Assembly (NCBI GenBank): GCA_902512755.1 | Contig: CABXKB010000001.1 | Coordinates: 1-64,000, forward strand | Direction of reading: 5' to 3' | Length of the DNA stretch: 64,000 nt | From: an uncultured Bacteroidota bacterium | GTDB lineage: Bacteria > Bacteroidota > Bacteroidia > Flavobacteriales > Flavobacteriaceae | Shown: in pieces, positions 41,089 to 51,021 of the stretch | Layout of the letters: the number at the start of each line of letters is the position of its first letter | Position numbering within the stretch: position 1 is the first letter of the stretch | The notes under the pieces: model-generated | What the model was told of the DNA's origin: nothing | The model's input: the letters and a program-made list of their open reading frames with translations, nothing else | Database searches by the model: none | Program-made: the position numbers and the translations under genes

Positions 41089-41619
41089 ATGAAAATAAAA
41101 ACCTTCTTTATATTGCTTATTATTTCTTTAGGATATACTAATGCTCAAAAATGGGAAACTCCAATAATCGATGGATATGGTGAGGTAAAATATTTTGAAA
41201 AGGCTGCGATTCAGCCTAACCCATCTTTAGAATATAAATTACTATTTGACATTAAGGATCAAACAAAAAAAAATGGAGTAAACAAGGGGCTTTGGGTTAT
41301 AGCCCGTACACTTAACATGCTTTCTTTAGGTGAAGTACAAAGAAACAATATTAAAATAGTCGCATCCATACATGGGGATGCTTCTTTTCTGACTTTAAAA
41401 GATAAGGCTTACCAAAATAAATTTGGTAAATCAAATCCAAATTTGGAGATAATAGACAAATTAATAGCAAACGGAGTAGAACTTTATGTTTGTTCTCAGG
41501 CTACTGCTGCCAGAAATATAGATCAAAATTCAATTAATTTAAAAATAAAACGGGCTTTATCGGGTCTGAGTGTTTTGGCTACTTACCAGTTAAGAGACTA
41601 TATTTTAATGCCTTATTAA
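41089..41619 (+). CDS. secreted DsrE-family protein
   Basis: Signal peptide; KIVASIHGDASFLTLKDKAY...LIANGVELYVCSQATAARNI. Confidence 0.85.
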   Translation: MKIKTFFILLIISLGYTNAQKWETPIIDGYGEVKYFEKAAIQPNPSLEYKLLFDIKDQTKKNGVNKGLWVIARTLNMLSLGEVQRNNIKIVASIHGDASFLTLKDKAYQNKFGKSNPNLEIIDKLIANGVELYVCSQATAARNIDQNSINLKIKRALSGLSVLATYQLRDYILMPY

Positions 41620-41671
41620 AATATCTTATTGAATTTTAATTGGTATTGTAAATTCGTTTAGGATCTATTGC

Positions 41672-44101
41672 TTACTCTAAACGTACGTTAGCTAATCCGA
41701 TGTCAACGCCTTTTTCTGCTTTAATAATTAATGCAGAAGAAATCTTGGACATGTCTATACCTAATTTCTCAAATGAGCTTAAACTAATTTTGTAATCTTT
41801 CCAGTCTCCACTTATCTTAAATTCTAATGTTTTACGGCAACTGTTAATATTATTACATTGGCCAATTTGTAATAGAGCATAAGAACCTGTGAATGTTTTT
41901 GCATTAAAAGCTAATTTCATTGCACCATTCGACTGACGCGACATATTATCTAGTTCAGCTGAAGAAATAGAAAAATAATCTCCATCAGATTTAGTCCAAT
42001 TAATTCGTAAGGCATCCTCTTGTGTCAAATGGTCTGTTTTACTTATTATAAGACCGCCAACTGATGTTGGAAAGCTTTCAATTTTCTTAATTAAATTCCC
42101 TGAGTTTAGCCAAAGACCCCAGGGTTCTATTGCAGATCCTTTATTAAAAAATTCACCTGTTGAAGCAGCTTTAATGTTTTCTAATCCTGATTCTTCAAGT
42201 AACGTATCAAGATTTTCTTTAGTAGTATAACTGAGTCCATAACCTAATTTGAATAGAGGTTCATTTTTATCTGAAACCAAAGCACTTGAGGGCCATTTAA
42301 ATGACAATCGCCCTGTAAAATCGAATGATGGATCTTTTCTAAATAATAGATCGGAAATACCGCCACCTTCACTTCCTGGCAACCAAGCAGCAATAAATGC
42401 ATCAGAATTATTAATTTCAGGATTAGTCCACATTGGACGTCCAGATAAGAATACAGATATTACAGGAATTTCTTTGCTTTTATAAGTAGCTAATTTATTA
42501 ACATCAAATCCGTTAGGAACGAAATCTAGATTCTCACGATCTCCTTGAAATTCTGCATAAGGATCTTCTCCGTATACAGCAATTACTACATCAGCCTCTA
42601 AAGAAGTATCACCCTCAGGAGAAAAAATTACTTTCCCACCTGCATCAGAAACTACTTCTTCAATACCATTTAAAATAGATTCTCCATTAGGGAATTCATC
42701 ATTACTGTGGCCTGTTCCTTGCCAAGAGAGTGTCCATCCCCCACTGGCTTTAGAAATGCTAGCAGCACCATCCCCAACTACCAATATAGTTTTTGATGCA
42801 TCAATTGGCAACATCTGATCATTATTTTTTAATAGGACCATAGACTCTCTAACTGCTTGTCTTGCAATTTTCCGATGTTCAGGTAAGCCCAAAAGATTTT
42901 CATTACCAGCATTTGTTCGACTACTAGGGACTCCTTTTTCAAAAATACCTGCTGTAATTTTCACTCTAATAATTCGGCGTACGGCATCGTTTAAACGATC
43001 CATAGGGATAGTTCCATCTTTTACTTGTTGAAGAGTATTTTTATACAAACCTTTCCAGCTATCTGGAGCCATATACATATCTAACCCTGCATTCAATGAT
43101 TTTGCACAATTTGTATTATTACATCCAGGGACTTGTCCATGACCATTCCAGTCACCTACTACAAATCCATTAAAGCCCATTTTGCCTTTTAATATATCGG
43201 TTAGCAATTCTTTATCACCGTGGAGTTTCCTTCCTTGCCAGCTAGAAAACGAAGCCATTACTGTTTGAACACCCGAAGGAATAGCACTGTAGTATCCAGC
43301 TGCATGAACTTCACTCAACTCTTTTTCATTTATTAAAGCATCACCTTGATCTACTCCGTTTTCAGTTGCACCATCAGCTAAGAAATGTTTTGCGCTAGAA
43401 ATTACTTTTCCATTACCAATAAAATCTTCTGTGCCAAAATCTCCTTGTAAACCAATTGCAATTCGACCCCCATATGATTTCACAATATCAGAGTTTTCAG
43501 AAAACCCTTCATAAGTTCTTCCCCATCTTATGTCTTGTGGTACTGCAAGGGTAGGAGCGAAAGTCCAATCATGACCCGAAACAGTTAATTCATGCGCAGT
43601 AACACTTGCGATCTTTTCAATTAAATCGGGATTATTCATCGCACCTAAACCAATGTTATGAGGAAAAATAATAGAGCCTTTTAAATTAGCATGTCCATGC
43701 ACAGCATCAATTCCCCAAATAATAGGAATAGCTATTTCAACACCCTCTTTATCAATAGATGCATTATAGTATTTATCAGCCATTTCAATCCATTTTCTTG
43801 TATCAGTATATGACAAGGGCCCTGGAGCAGAATTCCCTCCGCTTAATACAGAACCCAAACGATATTCTTTTACCTCTTCAGGAGTTACGTGATCAGAATC
43901 ACCTTGAATGACTTGTCCAACTTTCTGTTCCAAAGTAAGCTTAGGAAGCATTTTATCAATCTGAGCTTCTATATTAGGATCTAATGGCAGGGGCTCTATA
44001 TCAGGCCATAAACCATTATTTTGATTTTGATTACAACTAATAATAATTGACATAGCGAAAAATGTGATAGCACCATTTTTTAGAAATTTACTGAATTTCA
44101 T
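41672..44101 (-). CDS. glycoside hydrolase family 3 beta-glucosidase / exo-beta-glucanase lipoprotein
   Basis: Lipobox; IIWGIDAVHGHANLKGSIIFPHNIGLGA; GFNGFVVGDWNGHGQVPG; C-terminal carbohydrate-binding-like region. Confidence 0.93.
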   Translation of the reverse strand: MKFSKFLKNGAITFFAMSIIISCNQNQNNGLWPDIEPLPLDPNIEAQIDKMLPKLTLEQKVGQVIQGDSDHVTPEEVKEYRLGSVLSGGNSAPGPLSYTDTRKWIEMADKYYNASIDKEGVEIAIPIIWGIDAVHGHANLKGSIIFPHNIGLGAMNNPDLIEKIASVTAHELTVSGHDWTFAPTLAVPQDIRWGRTYEGFSENSDIVKSYGGRIAIGLQGDFGTEDFIGNGKVISSAKHFLADGATENGVDQGDALINEKELSEVHAAGYYSAIPSGVQTVMASFSSWQGRKLHGDKELLTDILKGKMGFNGFVVGDWNGHGQVPGCNNTNCAKSLNAGLDMYMAPDSWKGLYKNTLQQVKDGTIPMDRLNDAVRRIIRVKITAGIFEKGVPSSRTNAGNENLLGLPEHRKIARQAVRESMVLLKNNDQMLPIDASKTILVVGDGAASISKASGGWTLSWQGTGHSNDEFPNGESILNGIEEVVSDAGGKVIFSPEGDTSLEADVVIAVYGEDPYAEFQGDRENLDFVPNGFDVNKLATYKSKEIPVISVFLSGRPMWTNPEINNSDAFIAAWLPGSEGGGISDLLFRKDPSFDFTGRLSFKWPSSALVSDKNEPLFKLGYGLSYTTKENLDTLLEESGLENIKAASTGEFFNKGSAIEPWGLWLNSGNLIKKIESFPTSVGGLIISKTDHLTQEDALRINWTKSDGDYFSISSAELDNMSRQSNGAMKLAFNAKTFTGSYALLQIGQCNNINSCRKTLEFKISGDWKDYKISLSSFEKLGIDMSKISSALIIKAEKGVDIGLANVRLE

Positions 44102-44339
44102 TTTTAGATATTTATTTTAAACTAATGCGGATCCTAAAAGACAACAAATATAAGAAATTTGAATTCGCTTATTTTTATCGGAAAAAACTAGAGTTTGTTA
44201 AAATTTGATTTGACGCTCTCATTAACTTTTTAATTTTTATGATAACAATGCTAATATTAATTGTTTTAAATTAGATTAATACATGATGTTAATTAGATTT
44301 AAATTTGGTTTAATTAAAAGGATTCGAAATAAAACATAA

Positions 44340-45800
44340 ATGAATTCAAAAAAGATAGGTCTTTTTTTAGGGCCATTGTTATTTATTTTAACAAGGTTTT
44401 TTTTTCACTCTGAAGGATTATCGGATGAAGCCAATGCTGTTTTAGCATCAACATTATGGATAGCTGTCTGGTGGATAACTGAGGCCATTCCAATTGCGGT
44501 AACCTCTCTTTTACCAATTATTTTTTTCCCATTATCCGGGGCATTACCACTTGCTGAAACGTCTTCCTCTTTCGGTCATCGTTATGTTTTTCTCTACATG
44601 GGTGGATTTATTCTTGCTCTTGCAATAGAAAAATGGAATTTACACAAGCGAATTGCACTTAATATTATCAAGTTAATTGGAACAGATGTAAAAAAAATCA
44701 TATTGGGTTTTATGATTTCAACTGCTTTTCTGTCTATGTGGATCTCTAATACTGCTTCTGCTGTTATGATGCTTCCAATAGGAATCGCTATTATCAAACA
44801 AATTAAAGACTTGAAAAGTACTCCTGAAGATGAGAATCTTATTTTTGGAAAAGCCTTAATGCTTTCAATTGCATTTAGCGCTTCTATAGGAGGAATAGCT
44901 ACTTTAATAGGAACTCCTCCGAATCTAATCTTTGCAGGAATTGTTCAAGAATTATACAGCATAGAAATAAGTTTCTTGAAATGGATTGCTTTTGGACTTC
45001 CTATTTCTATAATACTATTAATTATTTCCTGGGTTTATATAACTCGAGTAGCCTTCAAGTTTTCTATAACAAATTTTGTTGAAGCGCGTGAAGAAATTGA
45101 AAGACAATTAAAAGAATTAGGTGAAATGCATTATGAAGAAAAGATTGTTTTAGTTGTTTTTGTAATTACTGGAGCTGCATGGATTTCAAGGACGTTTTTT
45201 TTGAATTTATTTATTCCAAGTCTAGATGATTCTATTATTGCTTTAATGTCCGGTATTTCTTTATTTTTAATTAGCGCAGGAAAAGAGCATGAAGATCAAA
45301 AAATTATGCATTGGGAAGATGCAGTCAAACTGCCTTGGGGGATATTATTGCTTTTTGGAGGTGGCTTGGCTATAGCTGCAGGTTTTCAGTCCAGTGGATT
45401 AGCAAGCTGGATTGCTGAAAATTTAACTCAACTAAATGATTTCTCATTATTCATTATTTTACTAGTGGTTATTAGTGCTGTAAATTTCTTGACTGAAATC
45501 ACTTCCAATTTAGCAACTACCGCAATGCTACTTCCAATTTTAGCACCTACGGCTATTATCCTTGGAGTCCATCCCTATATGCTTATGGTAGGTGCAACAC
45601 TGGCTGCCTCATGCGCCTTTATGCTTCCTGTGGCAACACCACCAAACGCAGTGGTTTTTGGATCTAATTATTTAAAAATATCAGATATGGTAAGGGTAGG
45701 TTTATTGATGAATATAATATCAATAATTACCATTTTTATAATGGTTTATTTATTACTTCCTATTATTTGGAATTTTGATGCTTTTAGTTATCCATTTTAA
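44340..45800 (+). CDS. SLC13/DASS family anion transporter
   Basis: WWITEAIPIAVTSLLPIIFFPL; SASIGGIATLIGTPPNLIFAGI; LPVATPPNAVVFGSNYLK. Confidence 0.92.
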   Translation: MNSKKIGLFLGPLLFILTRFFFHSEGLSDEANAVLASTLWIAVWWITEAIPIAVTSLLPIIFFPLSGALPLAETSSSFGHRYVFLYMGGFILALAIEKWNLHKRIALNIIKLIGTDVKKIILGFMISTAFLSMWISNTASAVMMLPIGIAIIKQIKDLKSTPEDENLIFGKALMLSIAFSASIGGIATLIGTPPNLIFAGIVQELYSIEISFLKWIAFGLPISIILLIISWVYITRVAFKFSITNFVEAREEIERQLKELGEMHYEEKIVLVVFVITGAAWISRTFFLNLFIPSLDDSIIALMSGISLFLISAGKEHEDQKIMHWEDAVKLPWGILLLFGGGLAIAAGFQSSGLASWIAENLTQLNDFSLFIILLVVISAVNFLTEITSNLATTAMLLPILAPTAIILGVHPYMLMVGATLAASCAFMLPVATPPNAVVFGSNYLKISDMVRVGLLMNIISIITIFIMVYLLLPIIWNFDAFSYPF

Positions 45801-45849
45801 TAGGGGATAAATAAAATCAAATGTATTACATGTATAAAACAATGATAAA

Positions 45850-47004
45850 ATGAAAATAGAATCTTTTGATTGCAAAACGACAATGCTATTAATTATATTC
45901 CTAATTACTTTAGGTTGTAATAATAAATTTAATAATCATTTCTTTCCAGGAAAAGTTTGGTATGACAATAATGGAACATCAATTAACGCACATGGAGGCG
46001 GAATTTTATATCATAACAATACTTATTTCTGGTATGGAGAACATAAAATTGAGGGAGAAATAGGTAATACTGCACAAGTTGGTGTTCACTTATATACTTC
46101 AAAAAATTTATATCAATGGGAAGATAAGGGAATTGTTCTTAAAGTTAATGAAACAGACCCAACGTCCGATATTTACAAAGGATGTATCCTTGAAAGACCT
46201 AAGGTGATTTATAATAAGAAAACCAAAAATTTTGTAATGTGGTTTCATTTAGAGCCTTTAAATCGTGGATACGAGGCGGCTAGAAGTGGTGTGGCATTTT
46301 CAGAAACCCCTTATGGGCCATTCAAGTATATCAAATCAGTAAGACCAAATGCTGGTGTATGGCCAATAAATGTTAAAGATTTTCATAAAAAAAAGGTATC
46401 TGATGATGTAAAAAAAATATATGGTGGAGGTCCAGAACATCTTCCAAAACATGTTGATAGCCTAAATCTTCTTGGCAGAGATTTTGAAATTGGACAAATG
46501 GCAAGAGACATGACACTTTTTGTAGATGACGATGATAAAGCATATCATATATACTCTTCTGAGGACAATAGCACCCTTCATATTTCTCAGCTCTCTGAAG
46601 ATTATTTGTCGCATTCAGGTAAATACAAACGATTTTTCCCAAGTAAATTTAATGAGGCTCCAACAATGATGAAAACTTCTTCAGGAAAATACTTTATAAT
46701 TTCATCTGGATGTACGGGTTGGAATCCAAATGCTGCAAGATCTGCAATGGCAGATAATATTTTTGGCCCATGGGAAGAACTTTACAACCCTTGTGTAAGT
46801 ACAGACTCTTTAACAACTTATAATTCCCAGAGCACATTTATTTTACCTGTACAGGGGGTTAAAGATGCTTTTATTTTAATTGCAGACAGGTGGAATCCAA
46901 AAAACCCTATAGATGGAAAATATATATGGCTTCCAATTAAAATAACCGATAAGAAGGTTGAAATAAGTTGGAGAGAAAAATGGGATTTAAGTGTTTTTAA
47001 TTAA
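45850..47004 (+). CDS. glycoside hydrolase family 43-like lipoprotein
   Basis: INAHGGGILYHNNTYFWYGEHK; CILERPKVIYNKKTKNFVMWFH; RDMTLFVDDDDKAYHIYSSEDNSTLHISQLS. Confidence 0.88.
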   Translation: MKIESFDCKTTMLLIIFLITLGCNNKFNNHFFPGKVWYDNNGTSINAHGGGILYHNNTYFWYGEHKIEGEIGNTAQVGVHLYTSKNLYQWEDKGIVLKVNETDPTSDIYKGCILERPKVIYNKKTKNFVMWFHLEPLNRGYEAARSGVAFSETPYGPFKYIKSVRPNAGVWPINVKDFHKKKVSDDVKKIYGGGPEHLPKHVDSLNLLGRDFEIGQMARDMTLFVDDDDKAYHIYSSEDNSTLHISQLSEDYLSHSGKYKRFFPSKFNEAPTMMKTSSGKYFIISSGCTGWNPNAARSAMADNIFGPWEELYNPCVSTDSLTTYNSQSTFILPVQGVKDAFILIADRWNPKNPIDGKYIWLPIKITDKKVEISWREKWDLSVFN

Positions 47005-47082
47005 GCTATATACTTCAAAAATATTCTATGTAGAGGCACTTATTTGTTAAGGTGCTTTATATTTACTAAAATTTCAAAATAA

Positions 47083-47433
47083 ATGAAAGCAAATACAGTA
47101 AGTTTAATAAACTCTTTAGTTTTAGTATCTATGGGCTTGTGGGGCTATTTTGATTCTGAATCAAGACCTATTACAGCACTAATACCCGTAATTGTTGGTG
47201 TAATTTTACTAATAATTAATAGTGGAGTTAAAAAGGAAAATAAAATTGCAGCTCATGTTGCTGTCCTATTAACATTAATAATCATAATTGGTTTAGTGAA
47301 GCCTTTTTTAGGAACTCTAGAAAGGGCAAATACTGCTGGGATTATTCGAGTATCTGCAATGATTTTGACTTCATTATGGGCGATGATTACTTTTGTTCAA
47401 AGTTTTATTTCAGCCAGAAAATCAAAGACCTAA
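47083..47433 (+). CDS. small conserved membrane protein (about four TM helices)
   Basis: Hydrophobic pattern, ORF of 116 aa with clear start. Confidence 0.6.
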   Translation: MKANTVSLINSLVLVSMGLWGYFDSESRPITALIPVIVGVILLIINSGVKKENKIAAHVAVLLTLIIIIGLVKPFLGTLERANTAGIIRVSAMILTSLWAMITFVQSFISARKSKT

Positions 47434-47482
47434 TATTAATTCGTTTTAGTTGCAAGAAATTCCTTTGCTAAAAAATTTTAAT

Positions 47483-47755
47483 TTATTTACTATCGGTCAT
47501 TTTCTTAATGACATGTACTACAGACGCCTTTGAAGAAGAAGGTGAAGCTCCTGTGGTTTTATTCAGTATATTACTATGTTTCTTTACAAATTGATAGGGT
47601 GTCATACCTTTATGTTTTTTGAAAGCGCTATAGAATTGGGACTTTGAATTAAATCCAGCACAAGCACCAATAGAGTCAATGGTATCATTTTTAAATGAAG
47701 GATCAAATAGAGCCTCAACTGCCCACTGAATTTTATAAACTGTTTTAAAACCCAT
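47483..47755 (-). pseudogene. AraC-family HTH C-terminal fragment (N-terminal domain absent)
   Basis: TIDSIGACAGFNSKSQFYSAFKKHKGMTPYQFVKKH = second AraC HTH; stop codon a few codons upstream of ATG. Confidence 0.7.
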
Positions 47756-47835
47756 GCCCCTGTGTTTGAATTAATGCTGGATTGAAACTTTTGGCTTTTA
47801 AAATAGAGTAGCCGTACAAATAGCGTACAAAAAGA

Positions 47836-47880
47836 AAATAAAAAATCCCTAAAACATTGTATATAAATGTAATAGGGATT
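47836..47880 (-). terminator. intrinsic terminator of tmRNA
   Basis: On the minus strand AATCCCT...ACATT...AATGT...AGGGATT nested stem followed by TTTTTT. Confidence 0.65.
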
Positions 47881-47887
47881 ATCACAG

Positions 47888-48283
47888 TGGAGTCGGCGGG
47901 ATTCGAACCCGCGTCCAAACAAGCGATAAAAGAGCTTTCTACAAGTTTAGATTTCGTTTAATTTTAGAGTTTGAACTGACCGAAAACTGCCCATACAAAC
48001 CTTAGCATCTTTATTGAAAAACACCCACGATGCCCGGGTGTTTCGATGTTGACTTTTATGGTGCCTCAATATAAATCGCCGTCAACAAGGGCTATTCAGA
48101 GACATCCAGCTTCCCGGCCTTGCCAGGACTTGGCATTAACTTACTATGATTCAGTTAATTATGCAGCTAGAGCGTAGTTATTCTCGCCATTTAAAAATGT
48201 GAAAAATGAGATTTACGAGCTATAATTCAGCGCTCGACTTGCTTACTTTTTCATGCGTCCTGCTGTCAAAACCAGTCGACCCC
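47888..48283 (-). ncRNA. ssrA: tmRNA, tag GENNYALAA
   Basis: Minus strand begins GGGGTCGACTGGTTTTGACAGCAGG and ends GGACGCGGGTTCGAATCCCGCCGACTCCA; tag GGCGAGAATAACTACGCTCTAGCTGCATAA at 48188-48159; acceptor GGGGTCG/CGACTCC pairs. Confidence 0.96.
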
Positions 48284-48417
48284 ATGAGTTTCAATGAACT
48301 TTAGTGAATGCAAATTTACAAATATTAAACCAAAAAGGTCTCCTGATTTTTAATTCACAGTTTATCAAGTTAAAGTCAAAGATATACCGCTATCTTTGCA
48401 GCGTTTAGAAAAACGCT

Positions 48418-50214
48418 ATGAAAGCTATTAAAAATATTGCGATTATTGCACATGTTGATCATGGGAAAACTACCCTTGTGGATAAGATTCTTCACCATTG
48501 CAACCTTTTTCGATCTAATGAAAGCACAGGAGAACTTATCTTGGATAACAATGATTTGGAGCGTGAACGTGGTATTACAATCCTTTCTAAAAATGTTGCT
48601 GTAGTTTATAAAGATGTTAAGATTAACATTATTGACACTCCTGGTCATGCTGATTTTGGTGGAGAAGTAGAAAGAGTTTTAAATATGGCCGATGGGGTAC
48701 TCTTATTAGTTGATGCTTTCGAAGGACCAATGCCACAAACTCGATTTGTTCTCAAAAAAGCTATTGATCTTAAATTAAAACCTATAGTGGTTGTAAATAA
48801 AGTTGACAAGGATAATTGCACTCCAGATCTTGTGCATGAATCAGTTTTTGATCTAATGTTTGAATTGGATGCTGAAGAATGGCAATTGGATTTTCCTACG
48901 GTTTATGGGTCTGCAAAAAATAACTGGATGAGTACAGACTGGAAAAAACAAACAAATTCTATCTCTCCTCTGTTGGATATGGTTCTCGAACATGTTCCTA
49001 GTCCGGAAATTGAAAATGGAAATACACAAATGCTAATTACTTCATTAGACTTTTCTTCATTTACTGGGAGAATAGCTATTGGTAGATTGCAAAGAGGAGA
49101 ATTAACTTCAGGGATGAAAGTTAATTTAATAAAGCGAGATGGTAATAAAATTAAATCCCGTGTTAAAGAATTAAATCTTTTTGATGGTTTAGTTCGTAAA
49201 AAAGTCTCTAATGTAGAAGCTGGGGACTTATGTGCTGTAATTGGTCTCGAGGATTTTGAAATCGGTGATACTATTGCTGATTTCGAAGCTCCTGAAGCTT
49301 TACCAACAATTGCGATTGATGAACCTACTATGAGTATGCTTTTTACAATTAATGATTCTCCTTTTTTCGGTCAGGAAGGTAAGTTTGTGACTTCTCGTCA
49401 CATTAGAGAGCGTCTTGAAAAAGAGCTTGAAAAAAACTTGGCCATGCGTCTTGAAATAACAGATAGCTCAGATAAGTTTATAGTTTTTGGTCGTGGAGTT
49501 CTTCATCTTTCTGTTCTTATTGAAACTATGAGAAGAGAGGGGTATGAGCTTCAAATTGGCCAACCTCAAGTAATTATTAAAGAAATTGATGGTGTAAAAA
49601 TGGAACCCATGGAGGAATTAACCATTGATTTACCTGAAGATGTCTCTGGAAAAGCAATCGAAATGGTGTGCCTTAGAAAAGGTGATATACTTGCTATGAA
49701 CCCTAAGGGAACTCGTGTTGTTTGTGAATTTAAAATTCCTTCTCGAGGGATCATCGGACTTAGAAATGAGCTTTTAACAGCTACAGCAGGTGAGGCAATT
49801 TTGAATCATCGTTTTGTGGAATTCAGTCCCTATAGAGGTGAAATTCCAGGCAGGGTGAATGGTTCTTTAATTTCAATGGAAAAAGGTTCAGCGATACCAT
49901 ACTCTTTAGATAAACTTCAGGAGCGTGGTAAATTCTTTGTTGCTCCTAATGAAGCAATTTATACAGGTCAGGTTATAGGTGAAAATACTAGACAAGACGA
50001 TATGGTGGTTAATGTGACCAAGACAAAGAAATTGTCAAATGTTCGTGCAGCTGGATCTGACGATAAAGTTAAACTTGCCCCACCAATTAAGTTTTCATTA
50101 GAAGAGGCTTTAGAATATATCCAAAAAGATGAGTATGTTGAGGTAACTCCAAACTCTTTGAGACTTCGAAAAACTTTATTGGACGCGAATGACAGGAAGC
50201 GTCAAAGAGCTTAA
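48418..50214 (+). CDS. typA: translational GTPase TypA/BipA
   Basis: NIAIIAHVDHGKTTLVDKILH, NDLERERGITILSKN, DTPGHADFGGEVERVL. Confidence 0.97.
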   Translation: MKAIKNIAIIAHVDHGKTTLVDKILHHCNLFRSNESTGELILDNNDLERERGITILSKNVAVVYKDVKINIIDTPGHADFGGEVERVLNMADGVLLLVDAFEGPMPQTRFVLKKAIDLKLKPIVVVNKVDKDNCTPDLVHESVFDLMFELDAEEWQLDFPTVYGSAKNNWMSTDWKKQTNSISPLLDMVLEHVPSPEIENGNTQMLITSLDFSSFTGRIAIGRLQRGELTSGMKVNLIKRDGNKIKSRVKELNLFDGLVRKKVSNVEAGDLCAVIGLEDFEIGDTIADFEAPEALPTIAIDEPTMSMLFTINDSPFFGQEGKFVTSRHIRERLEKELEKNLAMRLEITDSSDKFIVFGRGVLHLSVLIETMRREGYELQIGQPQVIIKEIDGVKMEPMEELTIDLPEDVSGKAIEMVCLRKGDILAMNPKGTRVVCEFKIPSRGIIGLRNELLTATAGEAILNHRFVEFSPYRGEIPGRVNGSLISMEKGSAIPYSLDKLQERGKFFVAPNEAIYTGQVIGENTRQDDMVVNVTKTKKLSNVRAAGSDDKVKLAPPIKFSLEEALEYIQKDEYVEVTPNSLRLRKTLLDANDRKRQRA

Positions 50215-50215
50215 C

Positions 50216-50884
50216 TTATTTTTTAGCTACTACTTCATTTAAGCTTCCTTGATTACACTGGTAGATTTTACCAGGAAACTTTACAATCATATTATAGTCG
50301 TGTGTTGCCATTATTAAGCTAATTCCCCCTTGGTGAAGTTCGCTAAAGAGCTGCATGATTTCATGACTAGTCTCAGGGTCAAGGTTTCCTGTTGGCTCAT
50401 CTGCAATTATTAGCTCTGGGTGATTAAGAAGGGCTCTAGCAATTGCAACCCTTTGTTGCTCACCACCTGATAATTCAAAAGGATATTTTTTATCATTGGA
50501 ATTGACATTGACCATATCTAAAACTTCGGATACACGTTGGTCAATTTTATCTTTTTCTTTCCATCCTGTTGCTTTAAGCACAAATGAAAGATTCTCAAAA
50601 ATCGTTCGGTCAGTCAAAAGCTTAAAATCTTGAAAAACAACACCTAATTTTCTTCTAAGTTTTGGTATTTGTTTTTCCTTTAATTGAGTTAAATCAAAGC
50701 CAACAATTGATCCTTGACCTGAATTAAGTGGTAAGTCGCCATAGAGAACCTTTAGAAGGCTGCTTTTTCCAGTTCCGGTTTTTCCTATAAGAAAGACTAG
50801 CTCGCCTGAATTGACATTAAAATTAATATCAGAAAATATAATATTATTTTCATTTACAATTGTCACATTTTTTAGGCTTACCAT
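50216..50884 (-). CDS. ftsE: cell division ATP-binding protein FtsE-like
   Basis: Walker A GKTGTGKSSLLK, LSGGEQQRVAIARALLNHPELIIADEPTGNLDP; ftsX not adjacent. Confidence 0.85.
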   Translation of the reverse strand: MVSLKNVTIVNENNIIFSDINFNVNSGELVFLIGKTGTGKSSLLKVLYGDLPLNSGQGSIVGFDLTQLKEKQIPKLRRKLGVVFQDFKLLTDRTIFENLSFVLKATGWKEKDKIDQRVSEVLDMVNVNSNDKKYPFELSGGEQQRVAIARALLNHPELIIADEPTGNLDPETSHEIMQLFSELHQGGISLIMATHDYNMIVKFPGKIYQCNQGSLNEVVAKK

Positions 50885-51021
50885 AAAAATATTTACTCTA
50901 AAATAAGATTAGTTATAAAGGTATATCTTTTGTGCTAGTCTTCATTATTTTGTTGATAAAATATACGTTTCAATTTAGAATAACGCTTAATTATATAGGG
51001 GAATAATTTACCTTTAAAATC

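Noticed and set aside
47602-47922. ORF 47602..47922 (minus) in the ORF track
   Set aside because: Overlaps the tmRNA 3' end and the AraC fragment in another frame; no protein-like signature.
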